DNA of 64,000 nucleotides from Lishizhenia tianjinensis. GTDB lineage: Bacteria; Bacteroidota; Bacteroidia; Flavobacteriales_D; Crocinitomicaceae. Shown piece after piece: positions 61,728 to 64,000 of this stretch; position 1 is the first letter of the stretch; every line of letters starts with the position of its first letter. The notes under the pieces are model-generated. The model made no database searches and had not been told where the DNA came from. It worked only from the letters and a program-made list of their open reading frames with translations. The stretch is from assembly GCA_945902115.1 (NCBI GenBank), contig CAMDLY010000002.1, positions 32,274 to 96,273 on the forward strand. The letters are read 5' to 3'. Made by a program: the position numbers and the translations under genes.

Positions 61728-63761
61728 ATGAAAAAATACCTAAGCATAACTTTATTTTTTCTACTGCAAAACATACTATTTGCACAAATCATAAATCATG
61801 AAGATGTAGTTAAAGTTAAATTCTCCCTAGAGCAAAAGGACAGTGTGGCGTTTGTAGTGGCCAAAATCAATATCATTCCTAATTGGCATATCAATTCGTT
61901 CAAATTACCAAAGGATTCCTATGCAATTGCCTCAGAGATAAAAATTAATCCTAATAAGAACTGTCAAGCCAAAGAAATAACTGAACCAAAACCTATTCAA
62001 TTCACAGATGAATTAGGCGATAAGCAAAGTCATCATAAAGGTTCGCTAGTTATGAAAAGGAAAATATTAATTAATTCTGCTAGCGATTTTAAAGTGGCAG
62101 GTGTTTTTTCGTTTCAAGTTTGCGATGAAGCGGGAAAATGTTTATTGCCACATGAGTATAATTTTTCATTGAATGCTAAGGCTTTTGCCTCCCTTACCGA
62201 AAAAAATAGTTCGGATAGTTTAGAAAGTGCAGCGCAAGACGCTACTAGTGAAGCTAACACTGATAAAGCAAAAACAGACGTTAAAACAAGCATAAATACA
62301 CCTGCCGAGTCGAAGAAATCGCTCTGGTTGATTTTCCTAATTTCATTTGCCAGTGGTTTCGCGGCCCTGCTGACGCCATGTGTTTTTCCAATGATCCCTA
62401 TGACAGTGAGTTTCTTCACCAAACAGAGCCAAACCAAGGCAGCAGGTATTCGTAACGCCGTTTTATATGGGGTATCAATTATTGTTATTTATGTTATTTT
62501 GGGTACTATTGTTACCACTATTTTCGGACCATCAGCACTTAACGCGTTATCCACTAATGTGTGGTTTAACCTGATTTTCTTCTTGCTATTAATTGTCTTT
62601 GCAATTTCATTCTTAGGTGCTTTTGAAATAATGTTGCCTAGTTCATGGTTGAATAAAGCTGATAAGGCCTCGGAGAAAGGTGGACTTATTGGGATTTTCT
62701 TCATGGCTTTGGTTCTCGCTTTGGTATCCTTCTCATGCACCGGTCCCATTGTTGGAACTTTATTGGTCGAATCAGCAACGATTGGAGGTGTAGCCCCGTT
62801 TATTGGCATGTTCGGTTTTTCATTGGCCTTAGCATTACCTTTTGCCTTGTTTGCAGCTTTTCCAGGATGGATGAATTCGCTACCAAAGTCCGGCGGATGG
62901 TTGAATGTCGTTAAAGTAACCCTCGGATTTCTTGAACTTGCTCTTGCTTTTAAATTTCTTTCGAATGCCGATTTGGTTGTTCAAGCCCATTTATTAGAGA
63001 GGGAACTATTTCTAGCTATTTGGATAGGCATATTTACCGTTTTAACCGTTTATCTATTCGGGTTCATACGACTTCCTCATGACAGTCCGATTGAAAAATT
63101 ATCTGTTGGAAGAACGATGATTGGCACTCTTTCTTTGATATTTGTAATCTATCTAATTCCCGGTATGTGGGGGGCTCCATTGAAGTTAATTAGTGGTTTC
63201 CCACCTCCAATATCATATAGTGAATCCCCTCGAGGAATTGGATCTTCGCAAAATGGCAATGGACATTCATCAAATAAGGATATGCATCTTGGGCCTCAAA
63301 ATATCATGGTTTTCCATGATTTAGATAAAGCTGAGGCCTATGCAAAAGAGGTGAAAAAACCTCTATTTGTTGATTTTACCGGCCATGCATGTGTAAATTG
63401 TCGTAAGATGGAAGAAAAAGTTTGGGGTGAACCGGGTGTTCTTGAATTATTGAGAGATGAAATGGTAATCGTTTCACTCTATGTAGACGAAAAAACACCT
63501 CTTCCTGCTTCTGAACATAAAGAACTTGAATATGCCCCAGGTAAGACCATGAAGATTACTCAAATTGGACATAAATGGAGTTACCTACAAACCACTCGCT
63601 ACAAAAGCAATACACAACCTTATTATCGTATGCTAGGACCTCAGGGCGAGGATTTAGATATCGGTTCTGCGGATTATGAACACCACGGAAATGCAGAAGA
63701 TTTCAAAGCGTGGTTAGAAAAAGGACTGCAAGAATACAAGAATGCTAAAAGTAAAAAATAA
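61728..63761 (+). CDS. dsbD: Protein-disulfide reductase DsbD
   Basis: 677 aa. DsbD carries electrons from cytoplasmic thioredoxin across the inner membrane to periplasmic partners. Signal peptide (LSITLFFLLQNILFAQ); alpha domain to about residue 145 with Cys-x5-Cys in VCDEAGKCLLPHEY; a Ser/Ala/Asp-rich linker; eight-helix membrane domain (~200-480) with the two redox cysteines in LLTPCVFPMIPMTVSFFT and SFSCTGPIVGTLLVES; and a C-terminal thioredoxin domain with CVNC in DFTGHACVNCRKMEEKVW. All three Cys pairs are present. It follows the separate nDsbD-like gene by 11 bp and is likely co-transcribed with it. Confidence 0.93.
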   Translation: MKKYLSITLFFLLQNILFAQIINHEDVVKVKFSLEQKDSVAFVVAKINIIPNWHINSFKLPKDSYAIASEIKINPNKNCQAKEITEPKPIQFTDELGDKQSHHKGSLVMKRKILINSASDFKVAGVFSFQVCDEAGKCLLPHEYNFSLNAKAFASLTEKNSSDSLESAAQDATSEANTDKAKTDVKTSINTPAESKKSLWLIFLISFASGFAALLTPCVFPMIPMTVSFFTKQSQTKAAGIRNAVLYGVSIIVIYVILGTIVTTIFGPSALNALSTNVWFNLIFFLLLIVFAISFLGAFEIMLPSSWLNKADKASEKGGLIGIFFMALVLALVSFSCTGPIVGTLLVESATIGGVAPFIGMFGFSLALALPFALFAAFPGWMNSLPKSGGWLNVVKVTLGFLELALAFKFLSNADLVVQAHLLERELFLAIWIGIFTVLTVYLFGFIRLPHDSPIEKLSVGRTMIGTLSLIFVIYLIPGMWGAPLKLISGFPPPISYSESPRGIGSSQNGNGHSSNKDMHLGPQNIMVFHDLDKAEAYAKEVKKPLFVDFTGHACVNCRKMEEKVWGEPGVLELLRDEMVIVSLYVDEKTPLPASEHKELEYAPGKTMKITQIGHKWSYLQTTRYKSNTQPYYRMLGPQGEDLDIGSADYEHHGNAEDFKAWLEKGLQEYKNAKSKK

Positions 63762-63818
63762 GGAACATATCAAACTCAGTGATACATTTTTTTTTACTTT
63801 TCAATCATATGGACAGCA

Positions 63819-64000
63819 ATGAAACTGTGCATTGCTGAAAAACCAAGTGTTGCAAGAGATTTAGCCCAAATTCTTGGTGCAAACACGAGAAGAGACGGAT
63901 ACCTCGAAGGTCCAGAATACTGCGTAACATGGGTGTTCGGTCATCTTTGCTCATTAAAGGATCCCGAAGATTACCTACCGAATTGGAAATATTGGAAGCT
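63819..64000 (+). CDS. topB: DNA topoisomerase III, N-terminal fragment (continues beyond window)
   Basis: The ATG at 63819 opens a frame that runs off the window end (60 complete codons). The translated start MKLCIAEKPSVARDLAQIL is the TOPRIM beginning of type IA topoisomerases with the catalytic Glu in AEKPSVA, and CVTWVFGHLCSL matches the TopB pattern of an xxWxxGHL motif. An earlier ATG at 63809 meets a stop after nine codons and is rejected. The enzyme relaxes or decatenates DNA through a 5'-phosphotyrosine. The rest of the domains cannot be seen here. Confidence 0.85.
   Translation, partial: MKLCIAEKPSVARDLAQILGANTRRDGYLEGPEYCVTWVFGHLCSLKDPEDYLPNWKYWK

Noticed and set aside
1..64000. 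CRISPR arrays, tRNA/rRNA genes, insertion sequences, prophage genes
   Set aside because: I looked for direct repeats with spacers, cloverleaf-like tracts, transposase motifs and phage genes and saw none.

Overview
The window is about 64 kb of AT-rich chromosomal DNA from a member of Bacteroidota, most likely Flavobacteriales. Three signs support this. Many secreted proteins carry type IX secretion (T9SS) sorting domains of type A ('NP..G.....'-like C-termini) or type B (gliding-motility-associated, 'FIPNAF(S/T)P.G'). Several genes are preceded by TAnnTTTG-type -7 promoter elements. The gene set also fits, with bshA for bacillithiol, a CarB without its C-terminal allosteric domain and a DnaG without most zinc ligands. 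Genes are tightly packed and no gap exceeds 300 bp. I see no tRNA, rRNA, IS element, prophage or CRISPR array.

Layout. 1-5.9 kb: 3' part of a GH20 hexosaminidase, two peptidyl-prolyl isomerases, NAD kinase, a CBS/ACT protein and pdxJ. 5.9-13.3 kb: a minus-strand run of mscS-like channel, dnaG, a MORN-type lipoprotein, a polyprenyl diphosphate synthase and carB. 13.4-17.9 kb: alpha/beta hydrolase, dnaK, an outer-membrane beta-barrel protein and a GT2 glycosyltransferase. 17.9-21.5 kb: two T9SS cargo proteins, one of them a lysyl-oxidase homologue with intact copper and cofactor residues. 22.2-34.1 kb: the accessory highlight, described below. 34.1-38.8 kb: meaB, elbB, bshA, an outer-membrane protein, folD and an S4 protein. 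38.9-51.5 kb: M42 peptidase, two very large type-B T9SS proteins, an NMO/FabK-like flavoprotein and an M16 protease pair. 51.5-64 kb: GT9 glycosyltransferase, sucC, accC, tamB, tsaD, a small conserved-looking protein, an extra nDsbD-like protein, dsbD and the start of topB.

The most interesting region is 22.2-31.1 kb. A three-part unit occurs twice in tandem: (i) a micro-protein of about 50 residues with a GSLGLLALG core, absent from standard ORF lists because of its size; (ii) a cytoplasmic alkaline-phosphatase-superfamily protein with TPRs; (iii) one or two secreted proteins with a Y.D(V/I)NPD start, a D.NND....D loop and an HYGW.RL core. In both copies the micro-ORF overlaps the phosphatase gene by exactly 20 nt in the same relative frame. 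The phosphatase-TPR proteins end in what looks like a degenerate sulfotransferase domain, while an intact small sulfotransferase gene sits directly upstream of the first unit. Co-duplication of three unrelated folds suggests they work together. The function is unknown and I do not assign one.
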